From Magnetospirillum sp. (GTDB lineage Bacteria; Pseudomonadota; Alphaproteobacteria; Rhodospirillales; Magnetospirillaceae), in the NCBI GenBank assembly GCA_024707145.1, contig JANQAI010000001.1, forward strand, positions 126,501 through 190,500: DNA of 64,000 bases, given 5' to 3'. The notes under the pieces are model-generated. The model was not told the DNA's origin. It saw only the letters and a program-made list of their open reading frames with translations, and did not search any database. The first letter of the stretch is position 1. Each line of letters starts with the position of its first letter. Positions 52,919-62,132 of the stretch are shown here, piece after piece. Both the position numbers and the translations under genes were made by a program.

Positions 52919-54091
52919 ATGCGCCGACGCCGCTCCCGCAACCGTGACGAAGCCAGTTCCTTCGGGCAAGTCTTTGCCAAGTTGGCCAGATTGGCCGTGG
53001 GGATCATCGTGCTCCTTGCCCTGGCCGAATGGGGCGCCGGCTTCGCCATGGGCAAGATACGCCAGAATCGCGGCGCCGCCACGCCCTCGCTGAGCGACCA
53101 GGACATCGCCCGCCTGTACGACACCGACAACCCGGCGCTTTACCGCGCGGTTCTGGCGGAAGGCGACCAGTTGGACGAGGCGGTCTACAGCCCGCTGGTG
53201 GAATATCGGTTGCCGCAGCGGGCGGGCAGGCACTTCACCATCGCCGCCGACGGCTATCGCGGCAATGGCAGCCTCCAGGATCTGGGCGGGCCGGGCGCCA
53301 AGGTGTTCGTGTTCGGCGGTTCCACCACCTTCGGCACCGGCGTGCCCGACGGCGAGACCCTGCCGGCCTACCTGGGCGAGGTCCTGCGCGCTGCCGGCAA
53401 GGAGGTGGAGGTCTTCAACTTCGGTGCCCCCTCCTACTATTCGAGCCAAGAGCGCATCGCCCTGGAGCGCCTGTTGACCAACGGTATCCGTCCCCACGTG
53501 GCGGTGTTCGTGGACGGCCTGGCGGACTTCCAGTCGTGCCAGCTGCCCGACCGCACCGCCTGGAGCGACCGCCTGAGCCAGGCCACCCAGGTGGCGGCCC
53601 GGCTGCCGCTGACCGCCGAACTGGCCAACCGCTCCAACCTGCTGGCGCTGAGCCGCTGGCTGATGGGCGACGAACCGGCCGAGGCGCCCAACCGCACCGC
53701 CCTTTGCTCGTCGGACGCCGAGGTGGACAAGGTGATCCGCCGGCTGGACACCAATCGCCGCATCATCGCCGCCCTGGCCGAGAAGCTCGGCTTCAAGGCG
53801 GTGTTCGTGCAGCAGCCGGTACCCACCTTCCATTACGACAATTCCAAGCGTCCGCTGCCGGTGAAGACCGAACTGCTGGCCCACCACATGAATTCGGCCA
53901 AGGGCTATCCCCGCATGGCCGAGATGCGCGCGGCCGGTCAATTGCTGACCGACAACACCCTGTGGCTGGCCGAGGTCGAGCCCGCCGAGGGCAACGCCTA
54001 CGTGGACACGGTGCATTACAGCCCGCGCTTCAACCGTGCCCTGGCCGAGGTCATCGGCCGGCATATCCTCGACGCCTCCCTGCTGCCGTGA
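52919..54091 (+). CDS. Membrane-anchored SGNH/GDSL hydrolase-like protein
   Basis: 390 residues. One N-terminal membrane helix (LAVGIIVLLALAEWGAGF) anchors a periplasmic SGNH fold. The block-I motif is FGGSTTFGTG (Ser nucleophile), the NFGAPSYYSSQERIAL segment follows, and the C-terminal VDTVHYSPRFNRALAE carries a D-x-x-H pair. The family includes esterases and polysaccharide O-acetyl-modifying enzymes. Its stop overlaps the start of the DMT transporter gene (GTGA). Confidence 0.78.
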   Translation: MRRRRSRNRDEASSFGQVFAKLARLAVGIIVLLALAEWGAGFAMGKIRQNRGAATPSLSDQDIARLYDTDNPALYRAVLAEGDQLDEAVYSPLVEYRLPQRAGRHFTIAADGYRGNGSLQDLGGPGAKVFVFGGSTTFGTGVPDGETLPAYLGEVLRAAGKEVEVFNFGAPSYYSSQERIALERLLTNGIRPHVAVFVDGLADFQSCQLPDRTAWSDRLSQATQVAARLPLTAELANRSNLLALSRWLMGDEPAEAPNRTALCSSDAEVDKVIRRLDTNRRIIAALAEKLGFKAVFVQQPVPTFHYDNSKRPLPVKTELLAHHMNSAKGYPRMAEMRAAGQLLTDNTLWLAEVEPAEGNAYVDTVHYSPRFNRALAEVIGRHILDASLLP

Positions 54092-54984
54092 ACGAGCGCC
54101 GGGTCTGGCTGGTCCTGCTGGTGGTGCCGCCCCTGCTGTGGGCGGGCAATGCCCTGGTCGGGCGCGCCGTCGTCGGCACCATGGACCCCATCGAGCTGTC
54201 GTTCTGGCGCTGGCTGCTGGCGCTGGCGATCCTGCTGCCCTTCACCGTCGACCGCCTGCTGGCCCACGCCCCCCTGCTGCTGCGCCAATGGAAGGTGGTG
54301 GCGGTCATGGGCGTCTGCTCGGTGTCGGCCTACAACACGCTGCTCTACATGGCCATGCACACCACCACCGCCATCAACGCCACCCTGATGGGGGCGGTGA
54401 TGCCGCTGATGATCCTGCTCCTCGGGCGGCTGTGGCTGGGCGATCCCATCCGGCCGGCCCAGGCCCTGGGCATCGCCGTGTCGGCCTTCGGCATGCTGGC
54501 CGTGGTCACCAGGGGCGAGCCCGGCCGCCTGCTCGACCTCGCTTTGACGCCGGGCGACGGCCTGATGATCCTGGCCACCCTGGCCTGGGCGGTCTATTCG
54601 GTCATGCTGCGCCGGTTTCCCCTGGCCGTGCCCGGCGCCACCCTGCTGACGGCCCTGATCATCGTCGGCCTGGCGGCGCTGACGCCCCCGTTCTTGTGGC
54701 ACGCCGTCACCGGGCCGGTGCGGCCGGTGAGCGGCGCCATGCTGGCCGCCATCGCCTATACCGGGGTGTTCGCCTCGCTGGTGGCGTTCTATTTCTGGAA
54801 CCGCGGGGTGGCGGCGGTGGGCGCCGCCACCGCCGGTCAGTATTCCTATCTCATTCCGCTGTTCACCGCGCTGCTCGCCATTCCCCTGCTGGGTGAAGAG
54901 TTCCACTGGTATCACGCCCTGGGCGGGGGGCTGATTTTCGCCGGCCTGTTTTTGGCAACCCGGAGAAGATCGCGACGGGCTTGA
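54088..54984 (+). CDS. EamA/DMT-family transporter
   Basis: 298 residues with ten predicted helices and two EamA repeats (WAGNALVGRAVVGTMDPIELSFWRW; YTGVFASLVAFYFWNRGVAAVGAATAGQYSYLIPLFTALLAIPLLGE). This family exports amino acids and other metabolites; the substrate is not identifiable. The GTG start at 54088 overlaps the upstream stop. Confidence 0.87.
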   Translation: MNERRVWLVLLVVPPLLWAGNALVGRAVVGTMDPIELSFWRWLLALAILLPFTVDRLLAHAPLLLRQWKVVAVMGVCSVSAYNTLLYMAMHTTTAINATLMGAVMPLMILLLGRLWLGDPIRPAQALGIAVSAFGMLAVVTRGEPGRLLDLALTPGDGLMILATLAWAVYSVMLRRFPLAVPGATLLTALIIVGLAALTPPFLWHAVTGPVRPVSGAMLAAIAYTGVFASLVAFYFWNRGVAAVGAATAGQYSYLIPLFTALLAIPLLGEEFHWYHALGGGLIFAGLFLATRRRSRRA

Positions 54985-55114
54985 GCCCGTGCATCGCAGC
55001 TTTGCAAATCGGCGGGTTGCGAAGGGCAGGCCCTCTCAGCAGAATGCTGTTCAATTCAGGGAGGACGGGAGCCGCATTGTACGGTTCCCGCGAGAAGCAA
55101 ATGCGGGAGGAAAA

Positions 55115-56854
55115 ATGGCCCTGCCGACCAACGGCACGACCGCGGACGAATCTCGTCTTGACTGGAACGCTGCGCGCAACCTGCTGGCGGGCTTGCCCGG
55201 TGGCGGCCTGAACATTGCCCACGAGGCGGTGGACCGCCATGTGGCCGAAGGGGCCGGCGGGCGCCGGGCGCTGATCAGCCTGGGCAAGCGCTACGAGCGC
55301 CGCGTTGTCACCTACGCACAGCTTGCCGAATCCTCGTCGCGTGTCGCCGGCGTGCTGCTGGGCCTTGGCCTGCAGCCGGGCGATACCGTCGCCGTCCTGC
55401 TGGACCGCTCGGTCGAGCTCTACCAGGCCGCCTTCGGCGTGTGGAAGGCGGGCGGCGTGTTCTGCCCGCTGTTCTCGGCCTTCGGCCCCGGCCCGCTGCG
55501 CTCGCGTCTGGAACTGTCGCGGGCCAAGGTGCTGATCGCCGGCAGATCCCTCTACACCCGCAAGGTGCTGCCGGTGCGCGGCAACCTGCCCGACCTGGAG
55601 CACGTCCTGCTGGTGGCCGACGAGCCGGACGCCGCCATGGGCGACCATGCCGGCTGCCGGGATTTCCGTGCCCTGGTGGTGGCCACCGCGCCGGCCGCCA
55701 CGGTGGCGACCACCGACAAGTCGCCGGCTTTCGTCCATTTCACCAGCGGCACCACCGGCACGCCCAAGGGGGCGGTGCACGGCCATGGCGCGGTGCTGTC
55801 CCATCTGGTTACCGGCCGCCAGGTCTTCGACCTGCAGGCGGACGACATCTATTGGTGCACCGCCGATCCCGGCTGGATCACCAACACCGCCTGCGCCCTG
55901 ATCCTGCCGCTGGCTTGCGGCTGCACCGCTATGGTGGACGAGGCCGAGTTCGACCCGCGCCGCTGGTACGGCATCCTCAAGGAGGAGAAGGTGACGGTGT
56001 GGTACACCACGCCCACCAACATCCGCATGATGATGCGCTATGGCGCCGCCCTGGCGCGGACTTACCGCGAGAACTCGCTGCGGCTGGCGGCCAGCGTGGG
56101 CGAGCCGCTCAATCCCGAGGCGGTGACCTGGGGCGACAAGGCGCTGGGCGCGCCCTTCCTCGACACCTGGTGGCAGACCGAAACCGGCGCCATCGCCATC
56201 GCCAACCCGCCCGGCCACGGCAAGCCCGGCAGCATGGGCCGTCCGCTGCCCGGCGTCGAGGCGGCGGTGCTCACCCGCTCGCTGTCCAAGGTCACGGTGG
56301 TGGACGATCCCGAGACGGTGGGCGAACTGGCGCTGAAGGCCGACCTGCCCTCGCTGTTCACCGCCTATGTGGGCGATCCCGGCCGTTACCAGGCGGCCTT
56401 CGCGGATGGCTGGTACCTGACCGGCGATCTGGTGCGGCGCGATGCCGACGGCTATTTCTGGTTCGTCGGCCGCTCGGACGACATGATCAAGTCGGCCGGC
56501 CACACCATCGGTCCGTTCGAGATCGAATGCGCCCTGATGGAGCATCCGGCGGTGGCCGAGATCGGCGTGGTGGGCAAGCCCGACCTGCTGCTGCGCGAGG
56601 TGCCGGTGGCCTTCGTCTCGCTCAATCCCGGCTTCGAGGAAGGCGAGGCGTTGCGGCTGGAACTGCTGTATTTCGCCCGCCAGCAGTTGGGCTCGGCCAT
56701 CGCGCCGCGGGAAATCCAGTTCATGGATTCCATGCCCAAGACCACCACCGGCAAGATCCTGCGCCGGGCTCTGAAGGCCAAGGCGGTGGGCGAGCCGGAC
56801 GAGGACGTGGTGGTGCCCCAGGGCGCCCATCCCGGCCGTTTCGACGACGAGTGA
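55115..56854 (+). CDS. Acetyl-CoA-synthetase-like acyl-CoA ligase
   Basis: 579 residues of the adenylate-forming family. P-loop-like TSGTTGTPKGAVHGHG, the WTWWQTE-type WWQTETGAI, YLTGDLVRRDADGYFWFVGRSDD and the C-terminal PKTTTGKILRRAL with its catalytic Lys are all present. The overall pattern (WCTADPGWITNTA) is close to AcsA acetyl/propionyl-CoA synthetases. It could activate acetate arising from the meta pathway or other short acids. GGAGG lies before ATG 55115. Substrate preference is not established. Confidence 0.9.
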   Translation: MALPTNGTTADESRLDWNAARNLLAGLPGGGLNIAHEAVDRHVAEGAGGRRALISLGKRYERRVVTYAQLAESSSRVAGVLLGLGLQPGDTVAVLLDRSVELYQAAFGVWKAGGVFCPLFSAFGPGPLRSRLELSRAKVLIAGRSLYTRKVLPVRGNLPDLEHVLLVADEPDAAMGDHAGCRDFRALVVATAPAATVATTDKSPAFVHFTSGTTGTPKGAVHGHGAVLSHLVTGRQVFDLQADDIYWCTADPGWITNTACALILPLACGCTAMVDEAEFDPRRWYGILKEEKVTVWYTTPTNIRMMMRYGAALARTYRENSLRLAASVGEPLNPEAVTWGDKALGAPFLDTWWQTETGAIAIANPPGHGKPGSMGRPLPGVEAAVLTRSLSKVTVVDDPETVGELALKADLPSLFTAYVGDPGRYQAAFADGWYLTGDLVRRDADGYFWFVGRSDDMIKSAGHTIGPFEIECALMEHPAVAEIGVVGKPDLLLREVPVAFVSLNPGFEEGEALRLELLYFARQQLGSAIAPREIQFMDSMPKTTTGKILRRALKAKAVGEPDEDVVVPQGAHPGRFDDE

Positions 56855-56867
56855 GGCCGGGGCGGCC

Positions 56868-57212
56868 ATGCCCAAGCCCGGCCTCGACTGGTTCTATCTG
56901 GCCGTCGCCATCGCCTCCGAGGTGGTGGCGACGTCCGCGTTGAAGGGGACCCAGGGCTTCACCCGCCTGGGCCCGTCGATGCTGGTGGTGGCGGGCTACG
57001 CCTCCGCCTTCTATTTCCTGTCGCTGACCTTGCGTTCCATCCCGGTGGGTGTGGCCTACGCCGTATGGTCGGGCGTGGGCATCGTGCTGGTGGCGGCGGT
57101 GGGCTGGCTGATGTACGGCCAGAAGCTGGACCTGCCCGCCATGCTGGGCATGGCGCTGATCATCGCCGGCATCCTGGTGATGAACCTATTCTCCAAGACT
57201 TCGGGGCATTGA
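56868..57212 (+). CDS. Small multidrug resistance (SMR) family transporter
   Basis: 114 residues with four helices. The essential membrane Glu is E18 (AIASEVVATSALK), equivalent to EmrE Glu14. Other SMR hallmarks are IPVGVAYAVWSGVGIVLVA and GMALIIAGILVMNLFS. It exchanges protons for lipophilic or guanidinium-type cations as a dual-topology dimer. It follows the acyl-CoA ligase gene by 13 nt. Confidence 0.92.
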   Translation: MPKPGLDWFYLAVAIASEVVATSALKGTQGFTRLGPSMLVVAGYASAFYFLSLTLRSIPVGVAYAVWSGVGIVLVAAVGWLMYGQKLDLPAMLGMALIIAGILVMNLFSKTSGH

Positions 57213-57231
57213 GGGCGCGTTTCAGATCAGC

Positions 57232-57324
57232 CGTCATTCCGGGCGGGGCAATAGCGGAGACGCGGATCCATATTGGTGCCCCACCATGGCCCCTGGCTCA
57301 GCGCTAAGCTTGGCCGGGATGACG
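57232..57324. repeat. Intergenic repeat with terminal inverted repeats
   Basis: CGTCATTCCGG at the left end and CCGGGATGACG at the right end form an 11-bp inverted repeat with one mismatch, enclosing about 70 bp. The CGTCAT/ATGACG ends match the alphaproteobacterial intergenic repeat class also seen at 16691. Confidence 0.65.
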
Positions 57325-57351
57325 CGGTCTTTGAACTGCACGAAAAGCCAG

Positions 57352-57383
57352 AAAAAGGCCCCGTTCCTTGCGGGAACGGGGCC
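57352..57383 (-). terminator. Rho-independent terminator after the 62-residue gene
   Basis: An 11-bp perfect stem (57357-57367 with 57373-57383; GGCCCCGTTCC) is followed on the minus strand by five T. It lies 32 bp past the stop at 57416. Confidence 0.9.
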
Positions 57384-57415
57384 GAAGTTTTCGAGGGGAG
57401 ACACAAGAAGGTCCG

Positions 57416-57604
57416 TCAGACGCGCTCGAAGCTCCACGAAGCCGCCGGATTGGCCAGCGCGAAGCCGGCGACCGTGCGTTTGGCCAGGGCCGGAGTGGCG
57501 TTCAGGATGGCAAAGGGCTTGCCGTCCTTGCGCACCACGAAATCCTGCGGGCGGAGGGAGGGCGTCCGCCGTGCCAGGGTGGTCCGGTCCGGGGTTTCGT
57601 GCAT
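57416..57604 (-). CDS. Small hypothetical protein
   Basis: 62 residues, starting MHETPDRTTLARRTPSLR, followed by DFVVRKDGKPFAILNATPALAKRTVAGFAL. GGAG lies 8 nt before ATG 57604 and a strong terminator follows, so this short gene is probably expressed on its own. The central segment looks like a small beta-rich fold. No family recognised. Confidence 0.65.
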   Translation of the reverse strand: MHETPDRTTLARRTPSLRPQDFVVRKDGKPFAILNATPALAKRTVAGFALANPAASWSFERV

Positions 57605-57782
57605 CGCGGGAACTCCAGGGGCGGGTCGTCGTGACCCCCTCTAGGTATTCCTGACGGGGGATCGATGCCAGCCCTGAAGTGGGGGGTATCCTCCTTTGCC
57701 AAAGCCTCCTCCATTGGGAGACTGTCCCCTCCGACCCTGGCCGATGGCGCTGTGGCTTCCGGGGGAGCGGGGGAAGGGGGGA

Positions 57783-59970
57783 TCAGACCCCGTCGCGCAG
57801 CAGCGCGGTGAAACGGGCGGCATCCACCGGCGGGCTGAACAGATAGCCCTGCATGCTGGAAACGCCCTTGCCCAGCAGGTAATCGGCCTGGTCCTGGGTC
57901 TCCACGCCCTCGGCGATGACGTCGAAGCCCAGATTGGTCGCCAGCGCCACCACCGAGGCGACGATGGCGCCGTCCTTGGCGTTGCCCGGCAGTTCCTTGA
58001 CGAAGGCGCGGTCGATCTTGAGGGCGTCCACCGGGAACAGCTTCAGATAGGCCAGCGACGAATAGCCGGTGCCGAAATCGTCGATGGACATGCGCACGCC
58101 CATGGCCCCCAGCTGGGTCAGGATGGCGATGGCGCGGTCCACCTCGGTGGCCATCATGGTCTCGGTGATTTCCAGGCTCCAGCGCGCTGGGTTCCAGCCG
58201 GCTCAGCGCCAGGGCGCGCTCCACCTTCTCCTTCAGGCCGGCGTCGTGGAACTGGGCCGGCGACAGGTTCACCGACACGCAGCCGAAATCCAGTCCCTGG
58301 TTGCGCCACGAGCGCATCTGCCGGCACGCCTCGGTCAACGCCCAATCGCCGATGGCGCCCACCAGACCGGCACGCTCGGCCACCGGGATGAACAGGGCCG
58401 GGCTGACCTCGCCGCGCTCGGGATGGGACCAGCGGATCAGCGCCTCGGCGCCGACGATGCGTCGCGTGCGGGCGTCCAGCTTGGGCTGGTAGTGCAGGCG
58501 GAACTGACGCTCGGCCAAAGCGTGGCGCAGGTCGTTCTCCAGGTTGACCCGCTCCACCGCCTGACGGTTCATGTCGTGATCGTAGAAGCGGTAGCCGCGG
58601 CCGCTCGCCTTGCAGTGATACATGGCGGCATCGGCCGAGGACAGCAGTTGTTCGGCGGTGTCGGCGTCGTCGGGATAGAGCGCCACGCCGATGCTGGTGG
58701 AGGCGTAGAGGTCGCGCCCCGCCACCGAGAAGGGCTCGGAGAAGGCGTAGAGGATCTTCTCGACGCAGGCCACCGCGCCGGACGGCTCCTGGATGCTGGG
58801 CAGCGCCACCACGAACTCGTCGCCGCCCAGGCGGCCGATGATGTCGGAAGCGCGCACGCAACCCTTCAGCCGCCGCGCCACCTGGCGCAACAATTCGTCG
58901 CCGGCGGCGTGGCCGAAGCTGTCGTTGACGTCCTTGAAGCGGTTGACGTCGAGGAACAGCACCGCCAGCCGGTGGCCGCCCAGTTCCGCCCGCACGATGG
59001 CGTCGGCCAGGGTTTCCATCACCGTGTGGCGGTTGGCCAGCTTGGTCAGGGTGTCGTGGCTGGCGTGGAAGCGGATGCGCTGCTCATCCATCTTGCGCCG
59101 GGTGACGTCGTGGGCCAGCAGCACGTAGGAATTGACGCTGCCGTCCTCGGACACCACGCCGGTCACCGCCATGGAAGCGGGGAAGACGTCGCCGTCGGCG
59201 CGCCGCGCCCACAGCTCGCCCTGCCAGATGCTGCCCTGGGCGGCGGTGGCCCAGGCCTCCTCGATCACCTCGGGTTCGTTGACCTCGGCGGCGAAGAACG
59301 ACAGGCGCTGGCCGACCACGCCCTCGGCGGCGAAGCCGGTCATGCGCTCGAAGGCCGAGTTGACCGCCTGCACCCGGTGGGAACCGTCCACCACCATGAT
59401 GGCCTCGCCCACATTGTCGAACACCGCCGCCGCCAGGCGGAGCCGGTCTTCCGCCAGCTTGCGGGCGGTGATGTCCTGGACGGTGCCCTCGTAGCACACC
59501 ACCTCGCCGCTCTCGTCGCGCACGGCGCGGGCGTTCTCGACGATCCAGATGGTGCTGCCGTCCTTGCGGAAGACTTGCGCCTCGAAATTGCGCACCTCGG
59601 AATCGTGGGCCAGGGCGCGCTTGAAGCGGTTGCGGTCCTCGGGATTCACATAGAGGTGGCGGGCGATATCGGTGAGGCCCGAGATCAGCGCCTCGGGGCC
59701 GGCATAACCGTAGATGCGGGCAAGGGCGGGGTTGGCGGCCAGATAGCGGCCATCGGGCGTGGTGCGGTAGATGCCTTCGATGGCGTTCTCGAACAGCGAC
59801 CGATACTGGTCGAGCGCGTGGCACGGCGCCGCGCGCGCGCTTTTGCGCGCCGTATGGTCGGTCAAGGCGTCGCCGCCGTCCAAGTTCTGCATCCCCTCAC
59901 GCGCGAGCTGACTGTCGGTGGACACACCGCAAGGCAATCGGTATGCCACAAAATCGCATTGGGATGCCAT
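57783..59970 (-). CDS. PAS-PAC-GGDEF-EAL cyclic-di-GMP protein, single-base insertion
   Basis: About 728 residues after frame correction. Two PAS/PAC modules (RSLFENAIEGIYRTTPDGRY; FDNVGEAIMVVDGSHRV) precede a GGDEF domain with RLGGDEFVV and an EAL domain with GAEALIRWSHPERGEVSP. The break is at 58174-58178 (minus strand GAGCCTGG); with one C removed the EAL domain reads LELEITETMM and continues IDDFGTGYSSLAYLKLFPVD. Both catalytic signatures are intact, so it could make or degrade c-di-GMP in response to a PAS signal. No membrane helix is seen, so it is likely cytoplasmic. Confidence 0.87.
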
Positions 59971-60072
59971 GTGAAAGGCTGGGATTGCAAGACCTGTGCG
60001 CAGCGCTAGGCCGCATGGCAGAGGTGTCTGATTAACAAATGAGCAATTCCCGGGGGTGGGGGTGCCTGAAAA

Positions 60073-60291
60073 TCAGCCGCCCAGGCACTCGCAGGAATCG
60101 CCGCAACGGCCGCATCCGGCTTCTTCGGGACGCGCCGCCTTGACCATGTCGCGGACCGTGGGAACGCACTTGCCGCAGCGGGGCCGGCATCCGTGGTGCT
60201 GGTACACCTGGGCCGCGCTTCCGGCGCCACCTTCGTCGATGGCGGCGCGAACCTGGCGGTCGTTCAGTCCATGGCAAAGGCAAACGTACAT
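60073..60291 (-). CDS. bfd: Bacterioferritin-associated ferredoxin with Cys-rich tail
   Basis: 72 residues. The [2Fe-2S] ligands C4, C6, C39 and C42 (MYVCLCHGLNDRQVR; CRPRCGKCVPTVRDMV) match E. coli Bfd within one residue. After the usual end the protein has a tail with C60, C63, C67 and C69 (AGCGRCGDSCECLGG), not present in typical Bfd. Bfd reduces bacterioferritin to release iron. It is next to the iron-uptake genes. Confidence 0.9.
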   Translation of the reverse strand: MYVCLCHGLNDRQVRAAIDEGGAGSAAQVYQHHGCRPRCGKCVPTVRDMVKAARPEEAGCGRCGDSCECLGG

Positions 60292-60379
60292 GGTGTCCTC
60301 GACGGGGGTGACGCGGAGCAGTCCAAGGCGAGGGGGCGGGAAGGGGAGAGAGAGGAGACCCCTCCCCGCCGGGGGCGGC

Positions 60380-60904
60380 TTAGTAGCCGCTCTTCGCGCC
60401 GGTGCCGGCGTAAGCGAAGTCCCATTCGACGGTGAAGGGGTCCCACCACTTGCCGACGCCGGTTTCCTTGTCGGTGTGGCGCAGGAAGTTGTGGGCGGCC
60501 GGCTTGATGGTGTAGGCCACGTGGTACTTGCCGGCGCCGTCCATCTTGACGTTGTCGCCGTAATGGGGGCCGTCCGAAGCCACCATCGGGTACAGGGTGC
60601 CGGTCTTCTTGAAGTTGGAGCCCTGCTTGGTCAGGACGTAGGACACCTCCAGATAGGGGATCCACTCGCCTTCGCCGAAGCCGTTGTTGTTGCCCTTGAT
60701 GCCCTTGATGTCCGCCTCGATGTGGATGTCGGTGTTGTCATGGATGGCCATGTGCGGCTCCATCATCACCGACTGCAGGTACACGCCGGCGATCTCCATG
60801 CCGTTCTTCTCGACCGGCTCGCCGATGGGGCGCTCGCCCGCCACAGCCACGGTGGAAGCCAGGCACAGGGCGGCACCGGCAGCAAGCACAGATTTGAAGC
60901 TCAT
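60380..60904 (-). CDS. Periplasmic iron-transport protein, Tp34/P19 family
   Basis: 174 residues with a signal peptide (cleavage near VAVAG). The Tp34/P19/FtrA family pattern is present: GEPVEKNGMEIAGVYLQSVMMEPHM (with Met and His metal ligands), DIHIEADIKGIKGNNNGFGEGEWIPYLEVSY and HTDKETGVGKWWDPFTVEWDFAY. It binds iron or copper in high-affinity uptake systems. ATG 60904 follows GAGGGAGA. A Fur-like box lies about 40 bp upstream. Usual partner permease FTR1 is not in the window. Confidence 0.88.
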   Translation of the reverse strand: MSFKSVLAAGAALCLASTVAVAGERPIGEPVEKNGMEIAGVYLQSVMMEPHMAIHDNTDIHIEADIKGIKGNNNGFGEGEWIPYLEVSYVLTKQGSNFKKTGTLYPMVASDGPHYGDNVKMDGAGKYHVAYTIKPAAHNFLRHTDKETGVGKWWDPFTVEWDFAYAGTGAKSGY

Positions 60905-60942
60905 CAAAGTTCTCCCTCTCGCGGGGTAGTCCGAATGTATGC

Positions 60943-60961
60943 GCGGATGATAATCATTCTC
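60943..60961 (-). promoter_or_regulatory. Fur-like box before the Tp34-family gene
   Basis: The 19-mer matches the classical Fur box GATAATGATAATCATTATC at 15 positions, with a perfect ATGATAATCATT core. It is 39 bp before the ATG and so is well placed to repress the gene under iron sufficiency. Confidence 0.8.
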
Positions 60962-61024
60962 ATAGACATATGGCAACAGCTTTTTTGAGGGATTGAGCGG
61001 CCATGCCGGGCCGCTCGCCGCCGG

Positions 61025-62044
61025 TCAGCGCCAGCCCACACGGTCGAAAATGCGGATGGCCTCGGCCGAGTTCTCGCCCAGCATGGCCACGTTGATGTCC
61101 TCGCCCTTGAACGGCCCCCAGGCGGCCACCACCGGCGAGGGCTTCACCCCCGGGCGCACCGGGAATTCGTTGTTGGCCTCGGCGAACAGGCGCTGGGCGT
61201 CGGGGCCTGCCAGGAATTCCAGCAGCTTGACCGCCTCCGCCTTGTGCTTGGCCGAGGCGGTGATGCCGGCGCCGGCCACGTTCATGTGGGCGCCGCGGCC
61301 CTGCTGGTTGGGGAAGGCCAGGCCCACCTTGGCGGCGGCGGCGCGCTCCTCGGCCTTGTCCGAGGTCTGCATGCCGCCGTAGTAGTAGGTGTTGGCGATG
61401 GCGATGTCGCACTGGCCGGCGGCCACGGCGCTGATCTGGTCGCGGTCGCCGCCCTGCGGCTTGCGCGCCATGTTGTCGACGATGCCCTTGGCCCAGGCCT
61501 CGGCTTTGGCGGGGCCGTCCACGGCGATCAGGCCGGCCAGCAGGGATTGGTTGTAGGTCGAGGACGAGCTGCGCACGCAGATGCGGCCCTTCCACTTGGG
61601 ATCGGCCAGCTCCTCGTAGGTGGTGATCTCCGACGGCTTGACTCGGTCCTTGGCGTAGAACACCACGCGCGAACGCGCCGACAGGCCGTACCAATAACCC
61701 TGGGGGTCGCGATAGGCGGCCGGAATGGCCTGGGCCAGCGCCGGCGTCTGCACCGGCTGCAGCACGCCGGCGACGCGCGCCTTGTGCAGGTGGACCACGT
61801 CGGTGGTGATGAACAGGTCGGCGGGGCTGTCCTTGCCTTCACCCTTGAGGCGTTCCAGTAACTGGTCCTCGCCGGCCGAGAGCAGGTTGACCTTGATGCC
61901 GGTCTGCTTGGTGAACTCGTCCAGCACCGGCTTGAGCAGGTGGTCCTTGCGGGCGGAATAGACGTTGACCTCGGCGGCTTGGGCGGCGCCGGCGGTCAGC
62001 GCGGCGGCCAGCGCGGCGGCAGCGAAACGGGATGACAGACGCAT
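61025..62044 (-). CDS. fbpA: Ferric iron ABC transporter periplasmic binding protein FbpA
   Basis: 339 residues with a signal peptide (cleavage near AQAAE). The class II transferrin-like fold starts VNVYSARKDHLLKPVLDEFTKQTGI, and the iron-coordinating Tyr pair lies in NTYYYGGMQ. It binds Fe(III) in the periplasm for FbpBC. Gene order here is fbpB-fbpC-fbpA reading leftwards, with an 88-nt gap holding its own Fur-like site. Confidence 0.92.
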   Translation of the reverse strand: MRLSSRFAAAALAAALTAGAAQAAEVNVYSARKDHLLKPVLDEFTKQTGIKVNLLSAGEDQLLERLKGEGKDSPADLFITTDVVHLHKARVAGVLQPVQTPALAQAIPAAYRDPQGYWYGLSARSRVVFYAKDRVKPSEITTYEELADPKWKGRICVRSSSSTYNQSLLAGLIAVDGPAKAEAWAKGIVDNMARKPQGGDRDQISAVAAGQCDIAIANTYYYGGMQTSDKAEERAAAAKVGLAFPNQQGRGAHMNVAGAGITASAKHKAEAVKLLEFLAGPDAQRLFAEANNEFPVRPGVKPSPVVAAWGPFKGEDINVAMLGENSAEAIRIFDRVGWR

Positions 62045-62064
62045 GTGGGGCTCCCCCTTGTTCT

Positions 62065-62085
62065 GAATGATAATGCGAATTAATC
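62065..62085 (-). promoter_or_regulatory. Fur/Irr-like site before fbpA
   Basis: AATGATAATGCGAATTAATC resembles alphaproteobacterial Fur boxes and contains the AATGCGAAT core found in the perfect palindrome at 42096-42112. It is an imperfect inverted repeat about 20-40 bp before the fbpA ATG. Confidence 0.55.
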
Positions 62086-62132
62086 ACAATTATGGCTTTT
62101 CCAAGCCAGCCCTCGAAAAAAATGTCAAGCGG

